Source of the DNA: Methanomassiliicoccales archaeon
Lineage (GTDB): Archaea; Thermoplasmatota; Thermoplasmata; Methanomassiliicoccales; UBA472
Assembly: GCA_036504055.1 (NCBI GenBank)
Contig: DASXVU010000012.1
Coordinates: forward strand, 1-64,000
Direction of reading: 5' to 3'
DNA length: 64,000 nt
Position numbers and translations under genes: made by a program
The notes under the pieces: model-generated
The model's input: only the letters and a program-made list of their open reading frames with translations
Database searches by the model: none
Told to the model about the DNA's origin: nothing
In this document: piece by piece, positions 35,600 through 44,444 of the stretch
Layout: every line of letters starts with the position of its first letter
How positions within the stretch are numbered: position 1 is the stretch's first letter

Positions 35600-36397
35600 A
35601 TGGTGGAAGGGGTCACCTTCAACTACACGAGCGTTCCGGTGCTGGACGGGGTTTCGTTCGATGCCCATGGCGGTGAGGTCATCGGCATCATCGGTCACAA
35701 CGGTTGCGGCAAGACGACAATGTTGAAATGCATCAACCTGGCGCTCCATCCCGGTGCCGGTATCGTCAAGTTCGACGGCAAGGATACGCTTTCAATGTCG
35801 CGCAAGGACATCGCCAAAGAGGTCGGCGTGGTAGCGCAGAACACCGTCATCACCTTCCCCTTCACAGTGCTGGACATGGTCCTGATGGGGCGGTTCCCTT
35901 CCTTGGAAAGGTTCGCTAACGAGTCCAAAGGCGACCTGAGGATCGCCATGGATGCGATGGAGGCCACCAGCGTAACCTATCTGGCCTCAAGGCCGATCGA
36001 TGAGATCAGCGGCGGAGAACGGCAGAGAGTGATCATCGCCCGGGCATTGGCGCAGCAGCCGAGGGCGTTGCTCCTGGACGAGCCGACGCTCCATCTGGAC
36101 ATCAACCACCAGTTCGAGCTGATGGAGCTTATCCGTTCACTGGCCAAAGACAAGGGACTTCTGGTCATAATCGTCTCCCACGACCTGAACCTCGCTGCAA
36201 GGTATTGTGATAAGCTTATAGCATTGGACGAAGGGAAGATAGCAGCGGCCGGATCAGTGGGGGAGGTGCTCACTCCGGAAAACCTTGCCAGGGTGTTCAA
36301 CATCAATGCCGATGTCAGGTTCGAAAAGCGTGTGAACGCCTATGAGATAACGATTCTGGGCACGATCCCGAGGAAATCCGGATCAGACCCGCTCTAG
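35600..36397 (+). CDS. ABC transporter ATP-binding protein (BtuD/FecE family)
   Basis: 265 residues from the ATG at 35600, 10 bases after the permease stop, with GGTGGTGAT ahead. Walker A is GHNGCGKTT, the signature is [12 protein letters not shown], Walker B is [12 protein letters not shown] and the H-loop is [10 protein letters not shown]. It powers import by the BtuC-type permease. The C-terminus overlaps the convergent cfbB by 15 bases. Confidence 0.9.
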   Translation: MVEGVTFNYTSVPVLDGVSFDAHGGEVIGIIGHNGCGKTTMLKCINLALHPGAGIVKFDGKDTLSMSRKDIAKEVGVVAQNTVITFPFTVLDMVLMGRFPSLERFANESKGDLRIAMDAMEATSVTYLASRPIDEISGGERQRVIIARALAQQPRALLLDEPTLHLDINHQFELMELIRSLAKDKGLLVIIVSHDLNLAARYCDKLIALDEGKIAAAGSVGEVLTPENLARVFNINADVRFEKRVNAYEITILGTIPRKSGSDPL

Positions 36398-37729
36398 GCA
36401 GCTCTCGACGATCCGAAGTCCCCATTCCTTGTTGGCGAGCGCGTGCTGATGCATATAGGTGCCAATGGTCCTTCTCTTGACCAGTCCATCATGCCTTCCG
36501 TCAACGCCAGTGCCTCTTGTAACATCGAACGCGTAGGGACCATCTGGCTGGGGGACGAGTTTCGAGTAATGGAACTCATGACCTTTAACGGTCCTGCCCG
36601 GGAATAGGAAGTTTTCCCCGGTTCCTTCGCTGATGACATATGACAGGCCCTGCCTTTGTTCGGTAAGTACCGCATCGTGATCAAAGACTCCGGCCATCCT
36701 ACCCTTCGCCGCCCCGTTAGATATCGAACGGCACAGGGTCATCATCCCTCCGCACTCTCCATAGATCGTACACCCTTCTGAAGACTTTGCCTCAATACCG
36801 TCCAGGAAGTCACGGTTCGCGGAAAGGGTTTCCAAGTGCATCTCCGGGTATCCGCCCCCAAGATAATAGCCGTCCGCGTCCGGTAAGGTGTCTCCCTTCA
36901 AAGGGCTGAACATTACCAGTTCCGCACCTGCCGCTTGGAGGGATTCCAGGTTCTCCTGGTAGTAGAAGGAGTAGGCGCTGTCGCGCGGCACCCCTATTCT
37001 CACGCCTCTGTTCTCCGCTTCTGGGAAAGGTGCATCAATTGGTAGATCTAGCCACCTCCCCTTTTCCGAGATCTCCAGAATTGGGTCCATATCGATGTCC
37101 CTGACCAGCCCTTCCACGTCGGCGATGGCCTTGGAGGCATCGATGTCGTCGGGGGTTACCAAGCCGAGATGGCGTTCCGCCAGTCTATTGCTGTCCCGTT
37201 CGATGGTGCCGACCACCTTGGTATCGGTCAGCGATTCCACGGCCTCGGTAGCCTTCTGCCGGTGTCTTTCCCCGCTCACCTGGTTCAGAATGACGCCCTC
37301 TATCCGGACCTCCGGGTCAAGCATCTTAAATCCCATTACAACTGCTGCAGCACTCTTTGCCAGGCTGCGGGCGTTGACCACCAGAATGACCGATGCGTCA
37401 AGGAGCTTCGCGATCTCTGCGGTGCTTCCGGTGTCTCCGGTCGCGGACAGCCCGTCATACAGACCACGGACCCCCTCGATGATCGCGATATCGGCATCCT
37501 GGGTCGACCACCCGAACAGATTGCCTATGGTGGCTTTGTCCATGAAGAACGAATCCAGGTTCCTCGAGGGTCGTCCGGAAGCGAGGGTATGGAACATCGG
37601 GTCGATGAAATCGGGCCCGACCTTGAACGCCTGGACCGAATAGCGCTTGGATAGTCTGGATATGATGCCGGTCGCGATCGTGGTCTTCCCCACACCGCTC
37701 CCCGCTCCGGCAATGACCAGCCTTCTCAT
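36383..37729 (-). CDS. cfbB: Ni-sirohydrochlorin a,c-diamide synthase (CfbB; CbiA family)
   Basis: 448 residues. The N-terminal domain has P-loop [13 protein letters not shown] and the C-terminal glutamine-amidotransferase domain has the nucleophile Cys in [11 protein letters not shown], with GGGYPE before it. The family amidates the a and c acetates of Ni-sirohydrochlorin (CfbB) or cobyrinate (CbiA). Position as last gene of cfbA-E-D-C-B, overlapping cfbC by 4 bases, favours CfbB. It is the only such protein in the window, so it may also serve cobalamin synthesis. Confidence 0.9.
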   Translation of the reverse strand: MRRLVIAGAGSGVGKTTIATGIISRLSKRYSVQAFKVGPDFIDPMFHTLASGRPSRNLDSFFMDKATIGNLFGWSTQDADIAIIEGVRGLYDGLSATGDTGSTAEIAKLLDASVILVVNARSLAKSAAAVVMGFKMLDPEVRIEGVILNQVSGERHRQKATEAVESLTDTKVVGTIERDSNRLAERHLGLVTPDDIDASKAIADVEGLVRDIDMDPILEISEKGRWLDLPIDAPFPEAENRGVRIGVPRDSAYSFYYQENLESLQAAGAELVMFSPLKGDTLPDADGYYLGGGYPEMHLETLSANRDFLDGIEAKSSEGCTIYGECGGMMTLCRSISNGAAKGRMAGVFDHDAVLTEQRQGLSYVISEGTGENFLFPGRTVKGHEFHYSKLVPQPDGPYAFDVTRGTGVDGRHDGLVKRRTIGTYMHQHALANKEWGLRIVESCLERV

Positions 37730-38523
37730 GTCGATCCTGTTCTCTTTCTGAGCAATTCCCTGATATCCTCAGGGGCCATCGGTGACGGTATGTTCTTTTT
37801 CTTGTTCTCCAGTATGCGCTCGCCGAGCCTCCTGAACCTCTTCGCCTGCTCGCTGTCCGGGGCGCCCTCGATGACGGTCCTGCCCAGGTTCTCGCAATCG
37901 CGCACGACCCTATCCCGCGGAACGAAGCCGACCAGCTTACTGCCTATCCTTTCGGCGAATTCGGAGACCGACGATTCCTCATCGTCCACTTCCCGCGAGT
38001 TGCACACCATGCCTCCCAGGTCGACACCCAGGTTGTTCAGTCCCCGACATATGTTGTTCGCGGCGTACAGCGAAAGGTACTCTCCCGAGGTCACGATGAA
38101 CACCTCGTTGGCGAACCCTTCCCTCAGGGGTGCGGCGAAACCACCGCAGACGACGTCCCCGGGGACGTCATAGATGATGATGTCGATCCGGTCGTCGAAG
38201 AACTCCTTGTAAAGGGCGTGGACCGCCACGATGATCCCCCTGCCGGCGCATCCGACTCCGGCCAGCGGCCCTCCTATCTCGACGCATTTGACGCCTTTGA
38301 ATCCATCCGCTACGGAATAGTCCTCATCCTTTCCGCCTTCCTTCTTTTGTTCCAGGAAAGTGGGGATCTTCCTGCCGCCAAGGAGGGTCATCGAACCGTC
38401 CGCCTTCGGATCGCATCCGACATACCAGGTGTTCAATCCCCTTTCCGCGAAACCGGCAGCCAGGTTCGCAGATATAGTGGATTTGCCTATGCCTCCCTTT
38501 CCGTAGATGGCGATCTGTCTCAT
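37726..38523 (-). CDS. cfbC: Ni-sirohydrochlorin a,c-diamide reductive cyclase, reductase subunit
   Basis: 265 residues, NifH-like. P-loop [15 protein letters not shown]. The two Cys that hold the shared 4Fe-4S cluster are in GVGCAGRG and GDVVCGGFA, and the Switch II DVPGD is present. It passes low-potential electrons, with ATP hydrolysis, to CfbD for the six-electron reduction and ring closure that makes seco-F430. It overlaps cfbD by 4 bases. The N-terminus, lacking other nif genes, rules out nitrogenase. Confidence 0.93.
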   Translation of the reverse strand: MRQIAIYGKGGIGKSTISANLAAGFAERGLNTWYVGCDPKADGSMTLLGGRKIPTFLEQKKEGGKDEDYSVADGFKGVKCVEIGGPLAGVGCAGRGIIVAVHALYKEFFDDRIDIIIYDVPGDVVCGGFAAPLREGFANEVFIVTSGEYLSLYAANNICRGLNNLGVDLGGMVCNSREVDDEESSVSEFAERIGSKLVGFVPRDRVVRDCENLGRTVIEGAPDSEQAKRFRRLGERILENKKKNIPSPMAPEDIRELLRKRTGST

Positions 38524-39605
38524 CGGTAATCCTTCTCCACGACCTCTCGGATGGTGTTGCCAAGCTCGGAATCGATGATCGAATGTGTGCTCATGACATC
38601 GGCATGGGTGGAGATCTCGCCCACCGAGTTCTGGAACCCCTTGTCGAGGTAGTTCCTCAACTCCCTCGGTTGGTCCGTGACCAGGACGTCGTCCCGTCTC
38701 AACCTCGGTAATGAATGCGGCAATCCGGCGATTATGCGCACCTCAGCATCGACCGCATCGAGCATATCTGCAGCCTTTTCTCCCGCTATCGGATATTCGT
38801 CCAGGCCACCGGTGATCTGGATGTCGGTGATGCCAGATCCTCCAAGGTCTCTCAGGATGTCTTCGCTGTACCTTCTGATCCTCGGGAGTCCCACGGTTCT
38901 GTCCAAGTTCGCAATGCAGACCGTCCTTCCCCCCAATTTCCTCTTGGCCATCTCGACAGCGCGAAAGATATCAGCAAACCCATACGCCGTCTCCTTCTTG
39001 GCATTGAGCGTCACCGCTATGGTCTGTCCTTCCCTCAAAGCCTTGGTTATCTTCAGCGCCACTGCCAGCTTGGTAGCCCCGTTCGACGGTTCCAGATAGG
39101 TCCTGCTGGTGATCCCCCGGTCCTTTTCGATGGCGGTCGCCTTGGTGAGCATGGCCTTCTGCCGTTCGCATTCATGGACCGGTATGAGACCTTTGCTGGC
39201 CGCCACCTCCAACACCCTGATGGCCCCGTTGGTGTTGGCTCCGGAGCAGCCGTGGACGTCTACCGGAAGGACCATGGCCCTGATGCCCGCCTTCCTGACC
39301 GCACTGTCCAGGTTCTCCCCTATGATCATGCTGGCACAGGTCCCTATGATACCGATTGTCTTGGGGGTGAAATCCCTGTCCACCGTCCTTAGGACATCGA
39401 TCAGGTTCTCCTCCGCTCCGAAAATGAGGTCGTTCTCCTGCATTCCAGTGGTCATGACCTTGACGCCCGCCTCCTCCAGCCTACGGGATGCCATGAAACC
39501 GCATCCCGCCGGTCCGTGAAGTATGATCAGGTCAACGTCCAGGTCCCTGAGGGTGTACATGGCCGCTATGATGGGGTTCGGGCGCGGATGGAGGACCCGG
39601 TTCAT
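38520..39605 (-). CDS. cfbD: Ni-sirohydrochlorin a,c-diamide reductive cyclase, catalytic subunit
   Basis: 361 residues from the ATG at 39605, which overlaps the cfbE stop (ATGA). NifD-like but short, with the Cys positions in HGPAGCGFM and GTCASMIIG and a further Cys in VHGCSGANT. It accepts electrons from CfbC and reduces the Ni-tetrapyrrole. Homologous to NifD/ChlN, but without P-cluster/FeMo features. Confidence 0.92.
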   Translation of the reverse strand: MNRVLHPRPNPIIAAMYTLRDLDVDLIILHGPAGCGFMASRRLEEAGVKVMTTGMQENDLIFGAEENLIDVLRTVDRDFTPKTIGIIGTCASMIIGENLDSAVRKAGIRAMVLPVDVHGCSGANTNGAIRVLEVAASKGLIPVHECERQKAMLTKATAIEKDRGITSRTYLEPSNGATKLAVALKITKALREGQTIAVTLNAKKETAYGFADIFRAVEMAKRKLGGRTVCIANLDRTVGLPRIRRYSEDILRDLGGSGITDIQITGGLDEYPIAGEKAADMLDAVDAEVRIIAGLPHSLPRLRRDDVLVTDQPRELRNYLDKGFQNSVGEISTHADVMSTHSIIDSELGNTIREVVEKDYR

Positions 39606-40891
39606 GTATAACCCTCTTTGATACACCAGAGCATGACCCCTTGAGATCTGGGGATCTCATTTTTATCCATGACTCTGATCATCGTCCCGGGGATATCCTT
39701 GGACGTGCCCCTGTCGATGACATAGGCCGCCGTTAGACAATGCGAGCGACTAACCACATCAGCGATCTCGTCCAGGTCCATCTTTTCGCACACCTTGACG
39801 GTCACTGGATCGACCACCAGGGACAGTTCCTTCACGCCATAATATTCTTCAAGCATTCTGATGTTCCATTCGATCGATCTGGCCGAGACGCCCGGATTGC
39901 GTTCCCTGATGACATCGGCCTCACCTTCCTTATGCACCTCCCCTCTTCCTGGCACACCTTCGAAACTGGATAGCGCTTCGGCTATGAACTTCGGTTCCGC
40001 TCCAGCAGCAAATGCCAGCGCGGCGGCCGCATTCAATCCGGTGAGATAACTTGGCGCAAGGAACTTGCTGGAGAGTGTGAAATGAAGGTCATGTCCGTTA
40101 ACCGTCAAAATGGCCGGGGTCCTCTCTCCGATCCGTAATCCCCCTTCGATGTTCACCCGAACATCACCGCCAGCGCCGAAGGTTGTCACCTCAGCTTCCC
40201 TTGGCATCTCTCCCTCGATGATAGGTTTGTCCTCCGCGGCAATGACGATCCGATGCTTTGCAGAGCGGATCATCTGCATCTTGCCGGCATTGGAAGAACG
40301 GGTACCTGCGGCGATCGGATATTCCCCGCTGAGATTGGTCACCGTGCCTATGTCAGCCAGCCCAGTCCCTCCCAGGCTGCACTCGAATATCCCGTAGTCC
40401 CATTCCCCTTTCATTTTCGATAGCCTCAGGATGGTGGCCGGGGCAATGGACGCCTTCTCCTCCAGAATCTCAATGGTATCGCCCATGGATACCAGACCGC
40501 GAGATGTCAAAAGCAACACCCTTTTTCCCATGGAATGGAGGATATGTGCCAGGATATGGCATGATGAGGTCTTCGCCACTGCTCCCGTGACCTCGATGAT
40601 CGGATAGCCGAAACGGGCAAGTTCCCCGACCGCTTGGTGGTGGGTGAGCCTCCGTTCATAGGATGCCCCGCGGAAGAACAGGTCCGGACAGTGGACCGGG
40701 GACACTGCCAGATCGAACGTCTCGTCCGGGGTCTCTTCCAAGACCCTCACCTTGAGCGAACTCAATCTGGATCTGATTCCCGGCGGGCAGTTGCGGTATA
40801 TGTCGATAGCGGTGACCTCATGACCATTCTCGGCATAGGTCTCTGCCAGGACCCCACCCCCGTGGGTCAGGTCCAGTATAAGGACCTTCAC
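39602..40891 (-). CDS. cfbE: Coenzyme F430 synthetase (seco-F430 MurF-like ligase)
   Basis: 429 residues from the GTG at 40891, 2 bases after the cfbA stop; the longer frame reaches into cfbA. Mur-ligase P-loop region is EVTGAVAKTSSCH. PVHCPDLFFRG and EGVPGRGEVHKEGE are shared with the paralog at 30.5-31.8 kb. CfbE closes the carbocyclic F ring of 15,17-3-seco-F430-17-3-acid with ATP to make F430. Operon context with cfbA, D, C and B makes the call strong. Confidence 0.9.
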   Translation of the reverse strand: MKVLILDLTHGGGVLAETYAENGHEVTAIDIYRNCPPGIRSRLSSLKVRVLEETPDETFDLAVSPVHCPDLFFRGASYERRLTHHQAVGELARFGYPIIEVTGAVAKTSSCHILAHILHSMGKRVLLLTSRGLVSMGDTIEILEEKASIAPATILRLSKMKGEWDYGIFECSLGGTGLADIGTVTNLSGEYPIAAGTRSSNAGKMQMIRSAKHRIVIAAEDKPIIEGEMPREAEVTTFGAGGDVRVNIEGGLRIGERTPAILTVNGHDLHFTLSSKFLAPSYLTGLNAAAALAFAAGAEPKFIAEALSSFEGVPGRGEVHKEGEADVIRERNPGVSARSIEWNIRMLEEYYGVKELSLVVDPVTVKVCEKMDLDEIADVVSRSHCLTAAYVIDRGTSKDIPGTMIRVMDKNEIPRSQGVMLWCIKEGYT

Positions 40892-40893
40892 TT

Positions 40894-41292
40894 TCAGCCC
40901 TTCTTGGCCCGCTCCCTGATGCGATCGGAGAGTATATCGGCTATCCTCGGGTCCGCCCCGATCGGTCCGCAATATCGGAAGGTTATTTCCTTTCCTTCCA
41001 CCGTCATCTTTCCGCCTTTTTCGTCCTTACCCAATCCCAGGACCCCAGGTATGTCCTCGGTCAGATGGATCCCGCTTGCCAGGAAGCAGGGCTGAACATA
41101 GATCGTGTCCACTCCCTTTGCCACCAAGACCTTGATACCGTCCATGATGTCCGGCGTGTTGATCTGCATGAACCCGGCTGTGACCGGGCCGAACTCCCGC
41201 TTCTTGTCCAGGATGTTTGCCATCTCAACGACTAGGTCCTTGTTGTACTGCAGTTTGCTTCCGTGTCCGACGATAAGTACTCCGGTTTTCAT
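40894..41292 (-). CDS. cfbA: Sirohydrochlorin nickel/cobalt chelatase (CfbA/CbiX-small)
   Basis: 132 residues from the ATG at 41292 with GAGGTGG ahead; the short, single-domain size is that of archaeal CfbA/CbiXS. Motifs are LIVGHGSKL (the catalytic His) and VQPCFLASGIHLTEDIP (second His). It inserts Ni2+ (F430) or Co2+ (cobalamin) into sirohydrochlorin, so it probably serves both arms here. It is the first gene of the cfb operon; the upstream region carries operator-like TTAGGGAATA repeats. Confidence 0.92.
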   Translation of the reverse strand: MKTGVLIVGHGSKLQYNKDLVVEMANILDKKREFGPVTAGFMQINTPDIMDGIKVLVAKGVDTIYVQPCFLASGIHLTEDIPGVLGLGKDEKGGKMTVEGKEITFRYCGPIGADPRIADILSDRIRERAKKG

Positions 41293-41376
41293 TCCTTCCA
41301 CCTCATTATTCAGTAAATTACCCCATAATTTACGGTAAGTTAGTGAGAGATGCACTGTTGTGGATATAATGATGGA

Positions 41377-41427
41377 TATTCCCTATTATGGAACACTAAG
41401 TGAAAGTGTATGTGATATTAGGGAATA
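41377..41427 (-). promoter_or_regulatory. Operator-like inverted repeat upstream of the F430 operon
   Basis: TATTCCCTA (41377-41385) and TAGGGAATA (41419-41427) are exact inverted repeats, 42 bases apart, about four helical turns. A TATA-like minus-strand CATTATATCC (41362-41371) sits just downstream of the near repeat, before the cfbA leader. The element matches those before the ABC importer and in the cbi/hem region. Confidence 0.6.
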
Positions 41428-41458
41428 ACAAATCATCTCTGCCTCGCGATGTCCGGCC

Positions 41459-42046
41459 TCATCTTTGCACCTGCGTCACGATGAGCGAGAATAGTTCTGA
41501 GGAGATCGCCGGCGGCCTCAGGTTGTCCCCGAACCCGATCGATTCGTTCTCATAGCCCAGGTTCTCGCATACTATGATCTTGCAGGATACGCCTTGAGCC
41601 GTGAGTCCGGAAGCGAACCTGGTGATATCGAACATTGGATCGGCCAGAAGGAACACGGCCCGGCCTTTGGTGATCTCTTCTGCCACCTCTTTGGTGACAT
41701 CCTCCTTTCCTTTGCTATGGACCGAGATGACCAGTCCCTTCTCCAGGGGAAGCTTCAGCCTGGCGAAGGCCAGCTGCATGGATGATACCCCTGGGATGAC
41801 CTCATCGCCCAGATGGCCCAGGCCGGCCAGCATCGGGTCCCCGGTGGAAAGCACCACCGAGTCCTTGGGAAGCCTTTCAAGATTACCGTAGTCCCTGATC
41901 ACCTCTATCCGGCATTCCTTCCCGATGTGCGGCTTGGCAAGGAGAATCGATCTTTCCGATCCGAAGATCATGGTCGCCGCCTCTATCGCCTTCACAGCCT
42001 CTTTTGTGAGCATTCCCGGGCCGCAGCCCACGCCCACGACGATCAT
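41459..42046 (-). CDS. cbiE: Cobalt-precorrin-7 (C5)-methyltransferase
   Basis: 195 residues of the tetrapyrrole methylase fold. The N-terminus is VVGVGCGPGMLTKEAVKAIE, and STGDPMLAGLG and VIPGVSSMQLAFARL form the SAM pocket. It methylates C5. Archaeal cbiE and cbiT are often separate proteins, as here (cbiT is the first gene of the operon). It is the last gene of the minus-strand cbi operon and overlaps cbiD by 4 bases. Confidence 0.9.
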   Translation of the reverse strand: MIVVGVGCGPGMLTKEAVKAIEAATMIFGSERSILLAKPHIGKECRIEVIRDYGNLERLPKDSVVLSTGDPMLAGLGHLGDEVIPGVSSMQLAFARLKLPLEKGLVISVHSKGKEDVTKEVAEEITKGRAVFLLADPMFDITRFASGLTAQGVSCKIIVCENLGYENESIGFGDNLRPPAISSELFSLIVTQVQR

Positions 42047-43050
42047 CCGCTGTCCCCCAGGATCTTCCCGTCCCGGCCGACCAGGACCACACGCAGGTCC
42101 TCCCTGACGGTCTTGGCGCTATGAAGCGCAGACTCCATCCGTTCCTTCCACCGTTCGTCCATCATCATTTCGTCCACTGTTACACATCCAGTTCCTTCCA
42201 GGATATCAGGGTCAAGGAACTTGAGTATCAATCCGGGCATTCCGCAGAGGACCACGTTACCATTCGCTTCCTTGATCGCTTGGCCCATGTTCACCCCTAC
42301 CAGAACGGATTCCCTTTCCGGGAAAAGGAGGCGTGAATACCTCAATCCGGTCCTTCCGGTGGTCAGTACCACAGGCCCGCCCTGCCTGATCCTTTCCATG
42401 ACCGATGTCTCCACGTGGTCGTCCCACGGTTCGACAAGACCGGTGGAGCCGAGGATCGAGATCCCCCCGACTATGCCGACCTTTTCATTCATGGTCCTTT
42501 TGGCCCTCTCTGCCCCGTTCCTTATCGTCAGATCGAGGTCCGCCCCCTCCAGACCCAGGTCCTTCAGCGCATCGGCGGCCGCCCTTTCGATGCTGATCGA
42601 CGCATTCCTGCTGACCGCAGCGTCCCCTTCTGACATGCCATTGAACGCCCTGGTCAACCGTCCCACACCCTTACCGTATTTGATCCTGAGCCCCTCGTCC
42701 CCTGATTTGGCCAGGCAGACGAACTCGGCTCCCGACGTGGCATCGGTGAGATAGTCCCCGGAATACTTGCTGCAAGTTCCTATGCCCCACATGCCAGCGC
42801 AAGGAACGTTCACCCGGAGACCGCAGGAGAGGTCGATCTGGACCGAGTGGACCTCCCGACCTAAGGAAAGGATCGCCGCTTTGCAGGCGGCCGAGGCGGT
42901 GGTTCCGGTGGTAAATCCCCGCCGGAGCACTCTACCGGAGGAAGTCAGGACCGCCAGTCCTTCCGCGACCTGCCGGAGGCCTTCCTGGTCCTGGCATCTG
43001 TCCGTCCACGCCTGCGGATACTCGAAGCCGGTGACCGGATCACTGGGCAT
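42043..43050 (-). CDS. cbiD: Cobalt-precorrin-5B (C1)-methyltransferase
   Basis: 335 residues. The family signature RRGFTTGTTASAACKAAI is at about 44-61. Also present are SCGLRVNVPCAG, the NAPTD-like centre, and GSTGLVEPWDD, typical of CbiD. It methylates C1 in the anaerobic cobalamin route. It overlaps cbiC by 11 bases. The start ATG at 43050 is preceded by GTG alternatives and is not certain. Confidence 0.92.
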   Translation of the reverse strand: MPSDPVTGFEYPQAWTDRCQDQEGLRQVAEGLAVLTSSGRVLRRGFTTGTTASAACKAAILSLGREVHSVQIDLSCGLRVNVPCAGMWGIGTCSKYSGDYLTDATSGAEFVCLAKSGDEGLRIKYGKGVGRLTRAFNGMSEGDAAVSRNASISIERAAADALKDLGLEGADLDLTIRNGAERAKRTMNEKVGIVGGISILGSTGLVEPWDDHVETSVMERIRQGGPVVLTTGRTGLRYSRLLFPERESVLVGVNMGQAIKEANGNVVLCGMPGLILKFLDPDILEGTGCVTVDEMMMDERWKERMESALHSAKTVREDLRVVLVGRDGKILGDSG

Positions 43051-43708
43051 GCTCCCTCTCGCTGAAGATGGTGATGATCTCGTTCAGGGCTGCCACCGCC
43101 ACCGGGGTCCCTCCCCTCGTTCCCTCGACGGATATGGACGGGACAGGGACCGTGCGCAGCAAGGCCTTCGATTCGGCCGCGTTCACGAATCCCACCGCAC
43201 AGCCGATGACCAGCGCTGGCCTTTTTCCCTGTTTGATCATGTCGCACAGGACCAGCAACGATGAGGGCGCATTGCCAATGACGATGATGGCTCCGTCCAC
43301 CTCGTCCTTCAACGCCCCGATCCCGGCGGAGGTACGGGTGATTCCCGTTTCCCTCGATATTTCCTGTCCGTAATCTAGGAAACATTTCACCTGGGAGCGA
43401 TGACCTTTCTTCTGGATGCCCACCTGGACCATCCTTATATCGACCAAGATCGGCGCTCCTTCGGCCAAGGCCTTCAGCCCGGAATCTATCGGGTCGCCTT
43501 CGAAGCGCAGGAGCTTGGCCATCTCGAAATCGCCCACCGCTATGGAGCATCGTTGCTTGATTCGATCCTCTTCGGTGGCCGACCCCAGCGCAGTTCGGGC
43601 AAGGGCGCGGCTTCGGGATGATATGGAGAATCCTTCCTTCGTGTCCGCTCCTAGGTCAATATACGTACTTTCTGTCGTAGCCTCTCGGTGTGATGATCCC
43701 TCTGACAT
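43040..43708 (-). CDS. cbiC: Cobalt-precorrin-8 methylmutase
   Basis: 222 residues. Matches to CbiC/CobH are ALAEGAPILVDIRMVQVG, VIGNAPSSLL and CAVGFVNAAESK. The enzyme moves the C11 methyl to C12. The His of CobH (in MVHACG) is replaced: the equivalent stretch reads RCSIAVGDFE, with Ile at that position. That may be a subfamily trait or a sign of altered chemistry. The ATG at 43708 has GAGGGGGAC ahead and overlaps cbiH by 53 bases, which is unusually long. Confidence 0.85.
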   Translation of the reverse strand: MSEGSSHREATTESTYIDLGADTKEGFSISSRSRALARTALGSATEEDRIKQRCSIAVGDFEMAKLLRFEGDPIDSGLKALAEGAPILVDIRMVQVGIQKKGHRSQVKCFLDYGQEISRETGITRTSAGIGALKDEVDGAIIVIGNAPSSLLVLCDMIKQGKRPALVIGCAVGFVNAAESKALLRTVPVPSISVEGTRGGTPVAVAALNEIITIFSEREHAQ

Positions 43709-44444
43709 CGTCCCCCTCCCTCCATGTCCTGCTTTCCGAATTCCCTATGATGACCGTGGAATGCATGTCGACGAACGAATCGTCCTCTGCCAGCGCTCCC
43801 AGGTCGGTGATCTTGGTCGTCTCTCCCTGACGGTAGGCGTTCTTCACGATCCCCACAGGCGTGCTCTTCGGCAGCTTCGTCAGCATCTTCTCGACCGTTT
43901 CCTTGAAATGCGCCTTCCGCGTCTTGCTCTTCGGATTGTACAGCACCACAGGTACATTCATTTCCAGTGCCAGACCGATCCTTTTCTCGATCAACGCCCA
44001 GGGCGTTAGAAGGTCGCTCAGGCTGATGACCATGAAATCACTGGACAACGGAGAACCTAACCGCGAGGCGGCGGCGGTGGCTGCCGTTACCCCGGCGATG
44101 ACCTCGTACTCCACCTCTATGCTGTTCCGCTCCATCACTTCCAGCACGATGCTTGCCATACCATAGACGCCAGCGTCTCCCCCGCTCACCATGGCCACCT
44201 TATGCTCTTTTGCCAGGTCGACCGCCTTCCTGGCCCTTTCGACCTCCTTGCCCATCGAGCTCATGATGACCTTTTTGCCTTCCAATGTGCCTTCCAGCAG
44301 GTCGATGTACATCCGGTTCCCAATGACGTATTCCGATTCCCGGATGGCCGCCAAAGCCCGCTCTGTCAGCATATCGATGCTTCCCGGGCCGGTCCCGACG
44401 ATGAACAGTTTTCCAGTCTCACTTTGCGATCGCGATTGTGACAT
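43656..44444 (-). CDS. cbiH: Cobalt-precorrin-3 (C17)-methyltransferase
   Basis: 262 residues. KLFIVGTGPGSIDMLTERALAAI is the tetrapyrrole-methylase N-terminus. VSGGDAGVYGMAS and GVTAATAAASRLGSPLSSDF are CbiH/CobJ signatures, as are YNPKSKTR and IVKNAYRQGE. It methylates C17 with ring contraction to cobalt-factor IV. It lies in the operon between cbiG and cbiC; start overlaps cbiG by 26 bases. Confidence 0.92.
   Translation of the reverse strand: MSQSRSQSETGKLFIVGTGPGSIDMLTERALAAIRESEYVIGNRMYIDLLEGTLEGKKVIMSSMGKEVERARKAVDLAKEHKVAMVSGGDAGVYGMASIVLEVMERNSIEVEYEVIAGVTAATAAASRLGSPLSSDFMVISLSDLLTPWALIEKRIGLALEMNVPVVLYNPKSKTRKAHFKETVEKMLTKLPKSTPVGIVKNAYRQGETTKITDLGALAEDDSFVDMHSTVIIGNSESRTWREGDDVRGIITPRGYDRKYVY

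Noticed and set aside
37726-39605. NifH/NifD-like genes as a nitrogenase
   Set aside because: NifD-like protein is short, there are no nifK, nifE, nifN or nifB genes, and the neighbours are the F430 genes.
39602-40891. MurF-like ligase as a peptidoglycan or pseudomurein enzyme
   Set aside because: It is embedded in the cfb operon and shares its own signature with the second copy, different from classical MurF.
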